From Nocardiopsis ansamitocini (lineage in GTDB: Bacteria > Actinomycetota > Actinomycetes > Streptosporangiales > Streptosporangiaceae): a stretch of 64,000 nucleotides of DNA. A model generated the notes under the pieces. It was not told where the DNA came from. It saw only the letters and a list, made by a program, of their open reading frames with translations, and did not search any database. A program made the position numbers and the translations under genes. The DNA lies in the NCBI RefSeq assembly GCF_030268225.1, contig NZ_BSQG01000008.1:1-64000 (forward strand), written 5' to 3'. Below are positions 39,336 to 49,342 of the stretch, piece by piece. Every line of letters begins with the position of its first letter. Position 1 is the stretch's first letter.

Positions 39336-39662
39336 TCATAGGGGGCCGGGCGTGGTCGGGGGGCGTTCCGGGTCGAGCCGGACGAGCCGCAGGGGATGGT
39401 CCCCGCAGGCGCGCATCCGGCGAAGCAGGCTGTCGACGCTGCGAAACGATCCCCGCACGCGCGACAGATCGGGGACGACCTCCACCCGGCCGTCGGGGAA
39501 TTCCTGCCCCCACACGAGAATCGCGGCGTCGTTCTCGGCTTCGTTGACCGCACAGACCGCGAAACGCAGCGGAGCTTCCTCTCGGACCATCGCTTCGGTT
39601 TCCCGGTGCAGCCGTGCCTGGCCGGATCGGTCAGCAGCCGTGGGGTTCACTGTCTCGTTCAT
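39336..39662 (-). CDS. Small hypothetical protein divergent from XRE/DUF397 pair
   Basis: This protein of about 108 residues (ATG 39662; ATG 39674 also possible) has no signal peptide or membrane helix. It is rich in charged residues, with AILVWGQEFPDGRVEVVPDLSRV as a clear strand pair and SVDSLLRRMRACGDHPLRLVRLDPERPP at the end. It lies head to head with an XRE regulator and DUF397 gene, so it is a likely target of that regulator. I recognise no family with a known function. Confidence 0.5.
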   Translation of the reverse strand: MNETVNPTAADRSGQARLHRETEAMVREEAPLRFAVCAVNEAENDAAILVWGQEFPDGRVEVVPDLSRVRGSFRSVDSLLRRMRACGDHPLRLVRLDPERPPTTPGPL

Positions 39663-39772
39663 GGATACGAGCATGTGGCAGCGGATTGACCTGGCGCGAT
39701 GGCTTTGGCGTCGCGATCGGGAGTGCGACGTCGTGTCCGTGATATCCGACTCCGGTGTGGCGGGCTGTGGCA

Positions 39773-39820
39773 GACGCGAGAAAAGCGTGGCAACGGTGGC
39801 CTCAAGTGCGACGCGAGAAA
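39773..39820. repeat. Direct repeat GACGCGAGAAA in the XRE promoter region
   Basis: GACGCGAGAAA occurs at 39773-39783 and 39810-39820, in the same orientation and 37 bases apart, within the divergent region between the small gene and the XRE regulator. This is a candidate regulator binding pair. Confidence 0.35.
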
Positions 39821-39947
39821 TCCTTGAACGGCCGATCGCGCCCCGCAACCGTGGGTTAGCGTGACAGGCGACCGGCCTCCTCGCGCCGTCGGCGTCTCCC
39901 ACCAGCCGGTTCCCTCCTCGATTCTCCTCAGTCACCAGGAGTCCGCG

Positions 39948-40790
39948 ATGGTCGATCTCCGTGTGGTCCCGCCGGCCGGTGAACCCGTCCTCGAACCCGG
40001 TGCGGCTGCCTACTACGGCACCGAGCTCAAGCGCTACCGCCAGGCAGCCGGTCTCACCCAGGAGCAACTGGCCGCCGAGGTCGGCTACGGCCGCTCCAAG
40101 GTGTCCATGATCGAAGGCGGCAGACGCCGCCCCGACGATCGTTTCACCCACGCCTGCGACCGTGTCCTCGATACCGGCGGCGCACTGGGCCGGATCATGC
40201 CGCTGCTGAAGAACGCGGACGCCTACGCCGCGTGGTTCAAGCCCTACACCCTGCTGGAGGCCGAGGCCACGGCCATCGACGAGTACCAGACCCAGACCGT
40301 GCCGGGACTGTTGCAGACCGCGTCCTATGCCCGCGCGGTCATCGCCTGCGGAGTGCCGGCGGCCACCCCCGAGGAGGTCGAGCGCAAAACCGCCGCCCGG
40401 ATGGCCCGTCAACGGGTGTTCGAGCGCGACCGCCCGCCGTTCCTGCGGGTGGTGGTGGACGAGGTCGTGGTGCGCCGCCCCATCGGCGGGCGGGCGGTGT
40501 TGCGCGGGCAGTTGGCGCACCTGCTGGCGATGGCCGACCGCCACCACGTGACGCTGTCGGTGCTGCCGACCGACAGTCAGGAGCACGCCGGGCTCGACGG
40601 TTCGTGGATTCTCTTGGAATTCGCGGTCGAGCCGCCGCTGCTCTATGTCGAGGGACGCGGCAGTGCGACAATGACGGACCAGGCGCGCGACGTCGCCCCG
40701 GCCCGAGGCGCCTTCGTGGCGCTGTGCGGTCAGGCGCTCTCCCCGCGGGCCTCCGCCGATCTGGTCACGGCCGTCATGAGGGAGCTATGA
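39948..40790 (+). CDS. XRE family regulator with DUF5753 domain
   Basis: This 280-residue protein has an N-terminal helix-turn-helix (about residues 22-77: ELKRYRQAAGLTQEQLAAEVGYGRSKVSMIEGGRRRP) and then the DUF5753 ligand or partner domain (about 95-275) with EYQTQTVPGLLQTASYARAVI and VLPTDSQEHAGLDGSWILLEF. The family is expanded in actinobacteria, typically paired with a DUF397 gene, as here. The ATG at 39948 has AGGAG six bases upstream. Its ATGA overlap with the DUF397 gene couples their translation. Confidence 0.9.
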   Translation: MVDLRVVPPAGEPVLEPGAAAYYGTELKRYRQAAGLTQEQLAAEVGYGRSKVSMIEGGRRRPDDRFTHACDRVLDTGGALGRIMPLLKNADAYAAWFKPYTLLEAEATAIDEYQTQTVPGLLQTASYARAVIACGVPAATPEEVERKTAARMARQRVFERDRPPFLRVVVDEVVVRRPIGGRAVLRGQLAHLLAMADRHHVTLSVLPTDSQEHAGLDGSWILLEFAVEPPLLYVEGRGSATMTDQARDVAPARGAFVALCGQALSPRASADLVTAVMREL

Positions 40791-40990
40791 ACAGCGTGTC
40801 GCAGCAGTCCGGTCCGTCCTGGCGCAAGTCCTCCTACAGCGGTTCGCAGGGAGGGGCATGTGTGGAGGTCGCACCGCAGCAGCGTCGGATGAACGTGCGC
40901 GACTCCCAGCACCCCGAGCGGCCCCGCCTGGTGTTCGGCGCAGGGGAATGGCGGGCGTTCCTGGCGGGGGCCGTTGCCGGCCGCCTGTAG
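40787..40990 (+). CDS. DUF397 protein
   Basis: This 67-residue protein carries the complete DUF397 pattern: WRKSSYSGSQGGACVEVA, a strand with VRDSQHPERPRLVFG, and EWRAFLAGA. DUF397 proteins are small partners of XRE/DUF5753 regulators (as in BldB- or WhiJ-like systems) and probably antagonise or anchor them. The ATG overlaps the last codon of the regulator gene by four bases. Confidence 0.88.
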   Translation: MNSVSQQSGPSWRKSSYSGSQGGACVEVAPQQRRMNVRDSQHPERPRLVFGAGEWRAFLAGAVAGRL

Positions 40991-41031
40991 CCGCTTACCG
41001 CGCGGTGCACCGTTGTGCCACTATTCATGCC

Positions 41032-41556
41032 ATGCCTATCGCGGACCGTTATCTCGCCGACGACGAAGAGCTGGTGTACGTCACCCGCCAACACTGGACC
41101 CTCCTGGTCGGGGAGTTCATCGCGCTGCTGCTCGTCGCCGGGATCGCGGCGGTCGCGGTGTGGCTGCTGCCCACCGAGGAACAGTGGGGCCAGTGGGCGC
41201 TCTACGCGGTGATCGGCCTGGCCGTCGTCGCCGCCCTCGCGTTCTGGCTGGTGCCGCTCCTCAAGTGGTGGAGCACCGTCTACATCCTCACCAACCGCCG
41301 CCTGCTCTACCGGCACGGCATCCTCGCCCGGCACGGCCGCGACATGCCGCTGACCCGGATCAACGACGTGTCGTTCTCCATCTCGCTGTGGGAGCGCATC
41401 ATGCGCTACGGCACGCTCTCGGTGCAGTCGGCCTCCGAACAGGAGGGGCTGCTGCTGACCAAGGTGCCCCGGGTGGAGTGGTTGCAGAGCCAGATCTACC
41501 GGCAGGTGGACGAGGAACAGCGCAGGCACCACCGGCCCCCGACACAGGCGCCCTGA
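41032..41556 (+). CDS. PH domain-containing membrane protein (bPH_2)
   Basis: This 174-residue protein has a short N-terminal segment, two membrane helices (about 25-45 and 53-80), then a bacterial PH domain with YILTNRRLLYRHGILARHGRDMPLTRINDVSF, the typical LTxxR and DI/NDV motif order of YdbS/YdbT-like proteins. A charged tail (EEQRRHHRPP) follows. The role is unknown; bPH_2 proteins may organise membrane complexes. It lies between the DUF397 gene and the adenylate cyclase gene, on the same strand. Confidence 0.75.
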   Translation: MPIADRYLADDEELVYVTRQHWTLLVGEFIALLLVAGIAAVAVWLLPTEEQWGQWALYAVIGLAVVAALAFWLVPLLKWWSTVYILTNRRLLYRHGILARHGRDMPLTRINDVSFSISLWERIMRYGTLSVQSASEQEGLLLTKVPRVEWLQSQIYRQVDEEQRRHHRPPTQAP

Positions 41557-41712
41557 CCGGCGCGGGGCGCAGGGGCGCGCCGCCGCCGACCGGCCGGTTT
41601 CTTGACGGGCCCACCCCCGACGTACTAAACCGGCAGTCAGGCGTGTCCGAGAACGGGCGTGCCCCGCGCTGTCGCACCTCTGGACATCCGGTCCTCGAAG
41701 GTGCACCCGAAC

Positions 41713-42732
41713 ATGAGAGAAAACATGTCGTCGCGTCCCGACCCCAAGGAGATCGAAGCCGCCCTGTTGGGAGGCGAGGCGCGATACACCCGCGCAGAGG
41801 TGGTCCGCCTGTCGGGCGCGTCCCCGGAGTTCGTGAACCGTGTCTGGCGGGCCCTGGGGTTCGCGGCCCGCGGCCATGAGGTCCCCGCCTTCACCGACGG
41901 CGACGTCGAGGCGCTGAGGGTCACCACGAACCTGCTCGCCACCGGCCTCCTCGACGAGGAGTCGGCCGTGCGGCTGGCCCGGGCGATGGGGCAGACCATG
42001 ACCCGGCTCGCCGAATGGCAGACCAGCATCCTCACCACGCTGTCCTACTCTCCCGGCAACAACGCCGAGGACAACCAGCTCGGACCGCTGGTCGGACTGA
42101 CCAAGGAACTGATCCCCGAGGCCGAGAAACTCCTCGTGCACATCTGGCGCCGCCAGTTGGCGGCCTCCGTCACGCGGACCCTGGCCGTCATGGAGCAGAG
42201 CGAGGACGCGGCCCCCAACTACTTCCCGCTGGTCGTGGGATTCGCCGACCTCGTCTCCTTCACCACGCTCAGCCGTGAGCTCGACGAGGTGGGGCTGGCC
42301 GAGGTCGTCGAGGGCTTCGAGGCGACCTCCGCCGACATCGTCGCCTCCGGCGGCGGCCGGGTGGTCAAGACGCTGGGCGACGAAATCCTCTACGTCACCG
42401 ACTCCGCCCGCCAAGCGGCCGAGATCGCACTGCAGCTGGCCGATGGAGTGAAGACGCACATCGAGGTTCCCGACGTCCGGGTCGGGCTCGCCTACGGTCC
42501 GGTCCTCGCGCTGCTGGGCGACGTGTTCGGCACCACCGTCAACCGCGCCAGTCGCCTCACCTCCTTCGCCCGCCCCGGGACCGTCCTCATCGACGACGCA
42601 CTGGCCGAGCTGCTCGAAGGCGACTCCGCCTACCAGGTGGTGGGGGCCAGGGCCCGGCACGCCCACGGACTGGGCCAATTGCAGCCCCACGTCCTGCGCC
42701 GCAGCTTCGAGGTGGCCGTACCGGGGGTCTGA
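41713..42732 (+). CDS. cya: Class III adenylate cyclase
   Basis: This protein of about 339 residues has an N-terminal helical regulatory region (residues 1-165, with a winged-helix-like YTRAEVVRLSGASPEFVNRVWRALGF segment) and a C-terminal cyclase homology domain. Metal-binding Asp residues occur in VGFADLVSFTTLS and TLGDEILYV; substrate and transition-state residues occur in VVKTLGDE (Lys) and TTVNRASRLTSFARPG (Asn, Arg). It makes cAMP from ATP in the cytoplasm. The ATG at 41713 (GAAGG nine bases upstream) is chosen; ATG 41725 is an alternative. A CRP-type receptor is not in the window. Confidence 0.88.
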   Translation: MRENMSSRPDPKEIEAALLGGEARYTRAEVVRLSGASPEFVNRVWRALGFAARGHEVPAFTDGDVEALRVTTNLLATGLLDEESAVRLARAMGQTMTRLAEWQTSILTTLSYSPGNNAEDNQLGPLVGLTKELIPEAEKLLVHIWRRQLAASVTRTLAVMEQSEDAAPNYFPLVVGFADLVSFTTLSRELDEVGLAEVVEGFEATSADIVASGGGRVVKTLGDEILYVTDSARQAAEIALQLADGVKTHIEVPDVRVGLAYGPVLALLGDVFGTTVNRASRLTSFARPGTVLIDDALAELLEGDSAYQVVGARARHAHGLGQLQPHVLRRSFEVAVPGV

Positions 42733-42915
42733 CTCCGGGAATGAACGGGACTCTGGTGGGTAATGCCGGCTGGACGCGACCACCAAGGAGGGCGACCGGC
42801 CCGACCAGGTATGTTCACCGGGCTCGGCACACGGCCGAGCGAGGTCCTTTCCCGTGCCGGATCCGTCGGGCATGTTGGAAGGCCACACCCGGTGTCCGAG
42901 GACGAAGGAGTTTGC

Positions 42916-44001
42916 ATGCCGCACGAGGTAAAAGCTGTCGTCGCGCGTGAGAAGAAGGCGCCGGTATCGGTTGAGACGATCATCGTCCCCGACCCCGGCC
43001 CCGGAGAGGCCGTGGTCGCGATCCAGGCATGCGGGGTCTGTCACACCGACCTGCATTACCGCGAGGGCGGGATCAACGACGACTACCCCTTCCTGCTCGG
43101 CCACGAGGCCGCGGGCATCGTCGAGGAGGTCGGTGCCGGGGTCACCGGTCTCGAACCGGGCGACTTCGTGATCTTGAACTGGCGCGCGGTGTGCGGGCAG
43201 TGCCGCGCCTGCAACCGGGGCCGCCCGCAGTACTGCTTCAACACCCACAACGCCACCCAGAAGATGACGCTGACCGACGGCACGGAGCTCTCGCCCGCGC
43301 TGGGGATCGGTGCCTTCGCTGAGAAGACCCTGGTCGCGGCGGGACAGTGCACCAAGGTCGACCCCGCCGCAGGAGCTGCGGTCGCGGGCCTGCTGGGCTG
43401 CGGGGTGATGGCGGGCATCGGCGCGGCCATCAACACCGGCGGCGTGACCCGTGGCGATTCCGTGGCGGTCTTCGGCTGCGGCGGGGTCGGTGACGCCGCC
43501 ATCGCCGGCGCCCGGCTGGCCGGTGCAGAGAAGATCATCGCCGTGGACCTGTCGGACCGGAAACTGGAGTGGGCCCGCGACTTCGGCGCCACCCACACCG
43601 TCAACTCCGGTTCGACCGACCCGATCGAGGCGATCCGCGAACTCACCGGCGGCAACGGCGCCGACGTCGTCATCGACGCAGTGGGCCGCCCCGAGACCTA
43701 CGAACAGGCGTTCTACGCTCGCGACCTCGCCGGTACGGTGGTCCTGGTGGGGGTCCCCACCCCCGAGATGCGCATCGACCTGCCGCTGCTGGACGTGTTC
43801 GGTCGCGGCGGCGCGTTGAAGTCCTCCTGGTACGGCGACTGCCTGCCCTCCAGAGACTTCCCGATGCTCATCAACCTTTATCTTCAGGGTCGGCTCGACC
43901 TCGGCCGTTTCGTGACCGAGAAGGTCGGCCTCAACGACGTCGAGGAGGCGTTCGCCAAGATGCACCGCGGTGATGTCCTGCGTTCGGTGGTGGTCTTCTA
44001 A
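42916..44001 (+). CDS. mscR: S-(hydroxymethyl)mycothiol dehydrogenase
   Basis: This 361-residue zinc alcohol dehydrogenase oxidises the mycothiol-formaldehyde adduct, so it marks a mycothiol-using actinobacterium. Catalytic zinc ligands lie in [15 protein letters not shown] and GHEAAG; the structural zinc site has four Cys in [15 protein letters not shown]; the NAD-binding site is [20 protein letters not shown] and [11 protein letters not shown] are typical of the MscR/AdhE2 group. The ATG at 42916 follows AAGGAG by five bases. The next gene starts immediately after its stop, so the pair is co-transcribed. Confidence 0.93.
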   Translation: MPHEVKAVVAREKKAPVSVETIIVPDPGPGEAVVAIQACGVCHTDLHYREGGINDDYPFLLGHEAAGIVEEVGAGVTGLEPGDFVILNWRAVCGQCRACNRGRPQYCFNTHNATQKMTLTDGTELSPALGIGAFAEKTLVAAGQCTKVDPAAGAAVAGLLGCGVMAGIGAAINTGGVTRGDSVAVFGCGGVGDAAIAGARLAGAEKIIAVDLSDRKLEWARDFGATHTVNSGSTDPIEAIRELTGGNGADVVIDAVGRPETYEQAFYARDLAGTVVLVGVPTPEMRIDLPLLDVFGRGGALKSSWYGDCLPSRDFPMLINLYLQGRLDLGRFVTEKVGLNDVEEAFAKMHRGDVLRSVVVF

Positions 44002-44646
44002 ATGGCCGACGAAATCGCTGCCGCCCCCATCAAAAAACTCGTCACCTCCGGGGTGTTTCGCCTGGACGGCGGCGAGTGGGAGGTCGACAACAACGTCTGG
44101 ATCATCGGTGACGAGCGGCAGGCGGTCGTCATCGACGCAGCGCACGACGCCGCGGCGATCGCCCGGGCGCTGGGCGACCGGGAGTTGATGGCGATCGTGT
44201 GCACCCACGGGCACAACGACCACATCAACGCCGCCGCCGAACTCGCCGATCTCACCGGAGCCGCGATCCTGCTGCACCCCGATGACGCGGTGCTGTGGGA
44301 GATGGTCTACCCCGACCGCCAGCCGGACGCACCGTTGCTCCAGGGGGAGTGGCTGCAAGCGGGCGGTGTCGACCTCGAGGTTCTGCACACGCCGGGCCAC
44401 GCGCCCGGCGCCGTGTGCCTGCACGCCCCCGAGCTCGGCGTGGTCTTCACCGGCGACACCCTGTTCCAGGGTGGCCCCGGCGCCACGGGGCGGTCCTACT
44501 CGGACTTCCCGACGATCGTCTCCTCGATCGGTGAGCGTCTGTTGGGGCTGCCGCCGGAGACCGTGGTGCACACCGGCCACGGCGACTCCACCACCATCGG
44601 GGCCGAGGCCCCGCACCTGGACGAGTGGGTGAAGCGGGGGCACTGA
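44002..44646 (+). CDS. MBL-fold hydrolase, partner of mscR
   Basis: This 214-residue metallo-beta-lactamase-fold protein has CTHGHNDHIN (HxHxDH), the third histidine in HTPGHAPG, an Asp in FTGDTLF, and a final His in VVHTGHGDST. It resembles glyoxalase II-like enzymes. The location directly after mscR, with no spacer, is conserved in mycobacteria and relatives (Rv2259-Rv2260 arrangement), suggesting hydrolysis of S-formylmycothiol to formate and mycothiol. The substrate is inferred from context only. Confidence 0.85.
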   Translation: MADEIAAAPIKKLVTSGVFRLDGGEWEVDNNVWIIGDERQAVVIDAAHDAAAIARALGDRELMAIVCTHGHNDHINAAAELADLTGAAILLHPDDAVLWEMVYPDRQPDAPLLQGEWLQAGGVDLEVLHTPGHAPGAVCLHAPELGVVFTGDTLFQGGPGATGRSYSDFPTIVSSIGERLLGLPPETVVHTGHGDSTTIGAEAPHLDEWVKRGH

Positions 44647-44695
44647 CCTTTGACGGTGTCCGTTCGCCACGTCGGGGAACGGCACCTGCGGCGAT

Positions 44696-44736
44696 GAACG
44701 GGCCGCCGCACACGACAACCGTGTGGCGGCCCGTTC
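44696..44736. terminator. Bidirectional terminator
   Basis: GAACGGGCCGC-CG-CACACG pairs with CGTGTGGCGGCCCGTTC around an ACAAC loop: 17 base pairs with a two-base bulge. It lies between the convergent MBL-fold and histidine kinase genes. Confidence 0.75.
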
Positions 44737-44776
44737 CCGGTCGGCGGCCGACGGGGCGTGGAGGGGACCGGTCGGG

Positions 44777-46060
44777 CTAGGCCGGGCCGGTCGAGCGGAT
44801 GAGCCCGCCGCCGCCCACGGGCAGGAACAGGGCGAAGGTCGTGGGGCGGGCCTGGACGAACTCCACGCGCGCCCCTTCCGCCTCGGCGATGTGGCGGGCC
44901 AGCGCCAGGCCCAGGCCGGTACCGTTGCCGCCGGTCACCTCGCGTTCGAAGATCCGCGGTGACAGCTCCTCGGGGATTCCGTCGCCCTCGTCGCTGACCT
45001 CGATGCGTACGGACTGCCCCGACTCCAGGCGGCGTACGGTGACCGCGCCCGCGCCGTGCTTGAACGCGTTCTCCACCAGCGTTGCCAGGATCTGGGAAAG
45101 GTCGGTGGGCACCGTCATCGCGGTGAGTCCGTCCATGCCGGCCAGGCGTAGTTCCCGCCCGGCCTGGGTGAAGACCGGCCGCCACTCCGCCACGAACTGG
45201 TCGATGACCTCGTCGATGGAAACGGCCCGGACCTCCGGGTTCTGTGTCTTACGGGCCCGGCCCAGCAGACTTTCCACGATCTGCACGAGTCGTTCGGTCT
45301 GGGCCAGTGCCGCTTCGCCCTCCTCGCGGACCACCGCGGGGTCGTCGGCCTCGGCGATGATCTCCTCCAGCCGCATCGTCAACGCCGTGAGCGGGGTGCG
45401 CAGCTGGTGGGAGGCGTCGGTGGCGAAGTGGCGTTCGGTGGAGATCAGGCTCGCGATGCGTTCGGCGCTGCGGTCCAGTACCTCCGCGACCGCGTCGGCC
45501 TCCGGAATGCCGTAACGGTGCCCCCACGGGGTGGCCACCCCCGACCCCAGACGCTCGGCGGTTGCGGCAAGGTCCACCAGCGGCAGGGTCAACCGGCGGG
45601 CCTGGAGCATCGCCAGGCCCACGGCGACGCCGATGGCCAGCAGGGACAGTGAGGCGATCCCGACCCAGGCGCTGATGATGTTCTCGCGGACACGTTCGGT
45701 GCCGCGCCAGACGATCACCCGCGTGCCCCGGGCGGAGACGGTTTCCGAGCTCAGTGCGGTGGTGGCTTCGGGGGCGCGCGGGTTGTAGTGCCAGCCCCCC
45801 GTCTGCACCGTTTCGCCGTTGCGTGGAGTGATCTCCAGATAGCGCTCGGGATAAGTCGCCGCGAAGTAGGCAGGATCGATCGTGCCGTCGCTCTCCAGCT
45901 GAGAGTCGGCCTCGGTGACGATCAGTTCGGCCTCGCGCCGCAACTGTTCGGCGTTGTCGTTGTAGACCTGCTGGTAGGTCAGCGCTCCCAAAGGGAGCCC
46001 CAGCAGCATTACCGCGATGATGGCCACCACCAGAGTGGAGAACAGCATCCGCCTGCGCAT
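44777..46060 (-). CDS. Two-component sensor histidine kinase
   Basis: This 427-residue HisKA kinase has a first membrane helix at about 5-28, an extracellular sensor of about 100 residues (30-128), a second helix at about 130-152, HAMP (153-210), and a dimerisation domain with HFATDASHQLRTPLTAL (phospho-His in SHQLRTP). The ATPase has TLVENAFKHG (N box), DEGDGIPEE (G1) and GNGTGLGLALARHIAE (G2). The sensor is not recognised. It lies downstream of its response regulator with a 71-base gap, in one operon. Confidence 0.92.
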   Translation of the reverse strand: MRRRMLFSTLVVAIIAVMLLGLPLGALTYQQVYNDNAEQLRREAELIVTEADSQLESDGTIDPAYFAATYPERYLEITPRNGETVQTGGWHYNPRAPEATTALSSETVSARGTRVIVWRGTERVRENIISAWVGIASLSLLAIGVAVGLAMLQARRLTLPLVDLAATAERLGSGVATPWGHRYGIPEADAVAEVLDRSAERIASLISTERHFATDASHQLRTPLTALTMRLEEIIAEADDPAVVREEGEAALAQTERLVQIVESLLGRARKTQNPEVRAVSIDEVIDQFVAEWRPVFTQAGRELRLAGMDGLTAMTVPTDLSQILATLVENAFKHGAGAVTVRRLESGQSVRIEVSDEGDGIPEELSPRIFEREVTGGNGTGLGLALARHIAEAEGARVEFVQARPTTFALFLPVGGGGLIRSTGPA

Positions 46061-46131
46061 GTCACCTCATCGCCAGCGTGGCGCCCTCGTTCGTCGGTCG
46101 GTTTCGCGGGCGCCACGCCGCGGACCCGGTT

Positions 46132-46800
<669 letters not shown>

Positions 46801-46850
46801 GGAGCAGATCGTAAGCCGCCGTTCACCGTTTTCCCGGTTATGCGCGCCGA

Positions 46851-46868
46851 TTGACCAGGGGTTGACCA
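46851..46868 (-). promoter_or_regulatory. Direct-repeat box upstream of response regulator
   Basis: TTGACCA-GGGG-TTGACCA (on the gene's strand TGGTCAA-CCCC-TGGTCAA) is a perfect 7-base direct repeat with an 11-bp period, the spacing favoured by OmpR/PhoB-family dimers. It lies 51-68 bases upstream of the response regulator ATG, well placed for autoregulation. Confidence 0.6.
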
Positions 46869-47032
46869 AAAATGCGCAAGCCTCATAGTCGACATACTTC
46901 ACTTACCGTGCGGGATTCGGGGTGCCGACCCGTCCCCGGGGCGTGCCTGTGTCGGGAGGGCGGCGCTTCGGCATCGGTGTGAAAGGCGTGTTCGACCGGT
47001 CCCGGAAAACGCCGATCGGACAGGTTCCTCGG

Positions 47033-47572
47033 CTACTCCTGATCGGCGCGGACCGGCGGACGATCGGCCGCCCCGGCGTCATGTGATTCCGGTGTGCGAA
47101 ACACCCATTTGCGGTAGGACCAGAATCGGAACAGCGAGCCCAGTCCGACTCCCACGACGTTGCCCGCGATGTTGCGGGCCAGCGGACCGTCCAGCCCGAG
47201 CAGGGACACGGTCGCCCACACGCAGGCCAGCTGGATCAGCAGTCCCACCCCGTTGAGTGCGAAGAACAGGGCGTACTCGCGCAGCAGTCCGCTGCGCGCC
47301 CGGTGCCGGAAGGTCCAGAACCGGTTGCCCAGGAACGCCACGACCGTCGCACAAACCGTGCCGACGGTCTGCCCGATCAGTACCGCGAGGACGTCCTGCC
47401 GGTCACCGGCGTAGGCGTACCAGTACAGGTTCGTCACGGCGATCTGCACCACGTATGCCAACGCGCCGACAGTGCCGAACTTCGCGAGTTCGTGCACGAG
47501 CCAGGAGAAACGCCGGTACAGGGTGGTGAATGGTCGCACGAGCCGGGTCCGATCAGGGTTCAGGGAGGTCAC
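47033..47572 (-). CDS. GtrA family membrane protein
   Basis: This protein of about 179 residues has four membrane helices. The family signature is present: FGTVGALAYVVQIAVTNLYW, then VAFLGNRFWTFRHRARSGLLREYALFFALNGVGLLIQ, and FRFWSYRKWVFR near the end. GtrA proteins are thought to move or hold polyprenyl-linked sugars for surface polysaccharides. The start at GTG 47572 is preferred because the longer version (ATG 47638) would run to within 14 bases of the divergent purK start; it remains uncertain. The GtrA/purK/purE neighbourhood is common in actinobacteria. Confidence 0.85.
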   Translation of the reverse strand: MTSLNPDRTRLVRPFTTLYRRFSWLVHELAKFGTVGALAYVVQIAVTNLYWYAYAGDRQDVLAVLIGQTVGTVCATVVAFLGNRFWTFRHRARSGLLREYALFFALNGVGLLIQLACVWATVSLLGLDGPLARNIAGNVVGVGLGSLFRFWSYRKWVFRTPESHDAGAADRPPVRADQE

Positions 47573-47651
47573 TACACTTTTGCGGGTGCCGCGTTGGCCG
47601 CGCGGCGAGAAGTCGACCCTCCCCGCACTGTGAACCAAGATTCGAGGCGCT

Positions 47652-48809
47652 GTGAGCGAGAGTAACCGTCCTGTCCCCTCCGTCGGAATGGTCGGGGGTG
47701 GTCAGCTCGCCCGGATGACCCACCAGGCGGGGATCGGGCTGGGGGTGAACTTCGGAGTGCTGGCCAACACGGCCACCGACAGCGCCGCCCTCGTTGTGGC
47801 GGCCACCCAGCTCGGCGACGACCGGGCCCTGCCCGACCTGTTGGCCTTCGCCAAGTCCTGCGACGTGGTGACCTTCGACCACGAGCACGTCCCCGAGCCG
47901 GTGCTGCGCGCGCTGGAGGAGGACGGCGTCGTCCTGCGTCCCTCACGCTCGGCGCTGCGCTACGCCCAGGACAAACTGCTGATGAGGGCCAGGCTCACCG
48001 AGCTCGGCGCGCCCTGCCCGCGCTGGCGCGCCGTCGCCACGATCGAGGACGTGACCGAGTTCGCCGGAGGCGCCGGGTGGCCGGTCGTGCTCAAGGCCGC
48101 CAGCGGCGGCTACGACGGCAAGGGCGTGTGGGTGGTCGACGACGCTGACGACGCGAGCGTCGTGCTGCGCCGCGCGGCCGACTCCGGTGTCGCGCTCCTG
48201 GCGGAGGAGCGGGTCGCCTTCACCCGAGAACTCGCCGTCCAGGTCGCCCGCTCCCCCTACGGCCAGGTCGCGGTCTACCCGGTCGTCGAGACGGTGCAGC
48301 GCGACGGCATCTGCCATGAGGTCATCGCGCCCGCGCCCGGTCTGGACGAGGAGCGGGCCGGCCGCGCCCAGGAGCTCGCCATCGAGTTGGCGCACGCCCT
48401 GGAGGTCGTGGGCATGCTCGCCGTCGAGCTCTTCGAGACCACCGACGGCGTCGTCGTCAACGAGTTGGCGATGCGGCCGCACAACTCCGGGCACTGGACC
48501 ATCGACGGCGCGTGCACCTCCCAGTTCGAGCAGCACCTGCGGGCCGTCCTGGACCTTCCGTTGGGGTCGCCGCGGGCCGTCGGTCGTTACACGGTGATGG
48601 CGAACCTGCTCGGCGGCACCGATCCCGACGTCCACGGCCGCTACATTCATGTGATGGCGAAGGACCCCGAGCTGAAGGTGCACTTCTACGGCAAGGAGGT
48701 CCGCCCCGGTCGAAAGATCGGCCATGTCACGGTCGTGGGGGACGACCACGCCGACCTGTTGGCGCGGGCCCGCGACGCAGCCGAATACCTCAAGGGAGAC
48801 CAGCAGTGA
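47652..48809 (+). CDS. purK: N5-carboxyaminoimidazole ribonucleotide synthase
   Basis: This 385-residue ATP-grasp enzyme makes N5-CAIR from AIR, ATP and bicarbonate. It has [15 protein letters not shown] near the N-terminus, [24 protein letters not shown] (ATP loop), [18 protein letters not shown] and [26 protein letters not shown]. The GTG at 47652 is preceded by a weak GAGGCG. Its stop overlaps the purE start by four bases. Confidence 0.95.
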   Translation: MSESNRPVPSVGMVGGGQLARMTHQAGIGLGVNFGVLANTATDSAALVVAATQLGDDRALPDLLAFAKSCDVVTFDHEHVPEPVLRALEEDGVVLRPSRSALRYAQDKLLMRARLTELGAPCPRWRAVATIEDVTEFAGGAGWPVVLKAASGGYDGKGVWVVDDADDASVVLRRAADSGVALLAEERVAFTRELAVQVARSPYGQVAVYPVVETVQRDGICHEVIAPAPGLDEERAGRAQELAIELAHALEVVGMLAVELFETTDGVVVNELAMRPHNSGHWTIDGACTSQFEQHLRAVLDLPLGSPRAVGRYTVMANLLGGTDPDVHGRYIHVMAKDPELKVHFYGKEVRPGRKIGHVTVVGDDHADLLARARDAAEYLKGDQQ

Positions 48810-49342
48810 CGCAGACCGGACCCGCCGTCGGGATCGTGATGGGCAGCGACTCCGACTGGCCGTTCATGCAGGACGCGGCAACGGCGCTGGACGAGTTCGG
48901 TGTCTCGTTCGAGGCCGATGTCGTCTCCGCGCACCGGATGCCGCACGAGATGATCGCCTACGGTGCCGAGGCCGCCGACCGTGGCCTCAAGGCGATCATC
49001 GCCGGTGCCGGCGGTGCCGCACACCTGCCCGGCATGTTGGCGTCGGTCACCACCCTCCCGGTCATCGGGGTGCCGGTTCCGCTGAAGTACCTGGACGGCA
49101 TGGACTCCCTGCTGTCCATCGTGCAGATGCCCGCCGGGGTCCCGGTCGCCACCGTCGCAGTGGGTGCGGCGCGCAACGCCGGGCTGCTCGCGGTGCGCAT
49201 GCTGGCCGCCCACGACGAGGCGTTGCGCGAGCGGATGGCGCGCTTCCAGGTCGAACTCAAGGAGCAGGCGCACGCCAAGGGTGAGCGTCTGCGCCGTCAG
49301 GTTGCCGAGGGGCCGTCCTCGTTCGGGTTCGGAGCGCGGTAG
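48806..49342 (+). CDS. purE: N5-carboxyaminoimidazole ribonucleotide mutase
   Basis: This 178-residue class I PurE converts N5-CAIR to [32 protein letters not shown] (catalytic His) and [16 protein letters not shown] are all intact. It is coupled to purK by a GTGA overlap. Its last 46 bases overlap the 3' end of the convergent HTH gene. Confidence 0.96.
   Translation: MTQTGPAVGIVMGSDSDWPFMQDAATALDEFGVSFEADVVSAHRMPHEMIAYGAEAADRGLKAIIAGAGGAAHLPGMLASVTTLPVIGVPVPLKYLDGMDSLLSIVQMPAGVPVATVAVGAARNAGLLAVRMLAAHDEALRERMARFQVELKEQAHAKGERLRRQVAEGPSSFGFGAR

Noticed and set aside
40834-44718. Minus-strand open frame of 1294 codons
   Set aside because: It runs antisense through DUF397, the PH-domain gene, cya, mscR and the MBL-fold gene, all of which have intact motifs. 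It shows no family signal.
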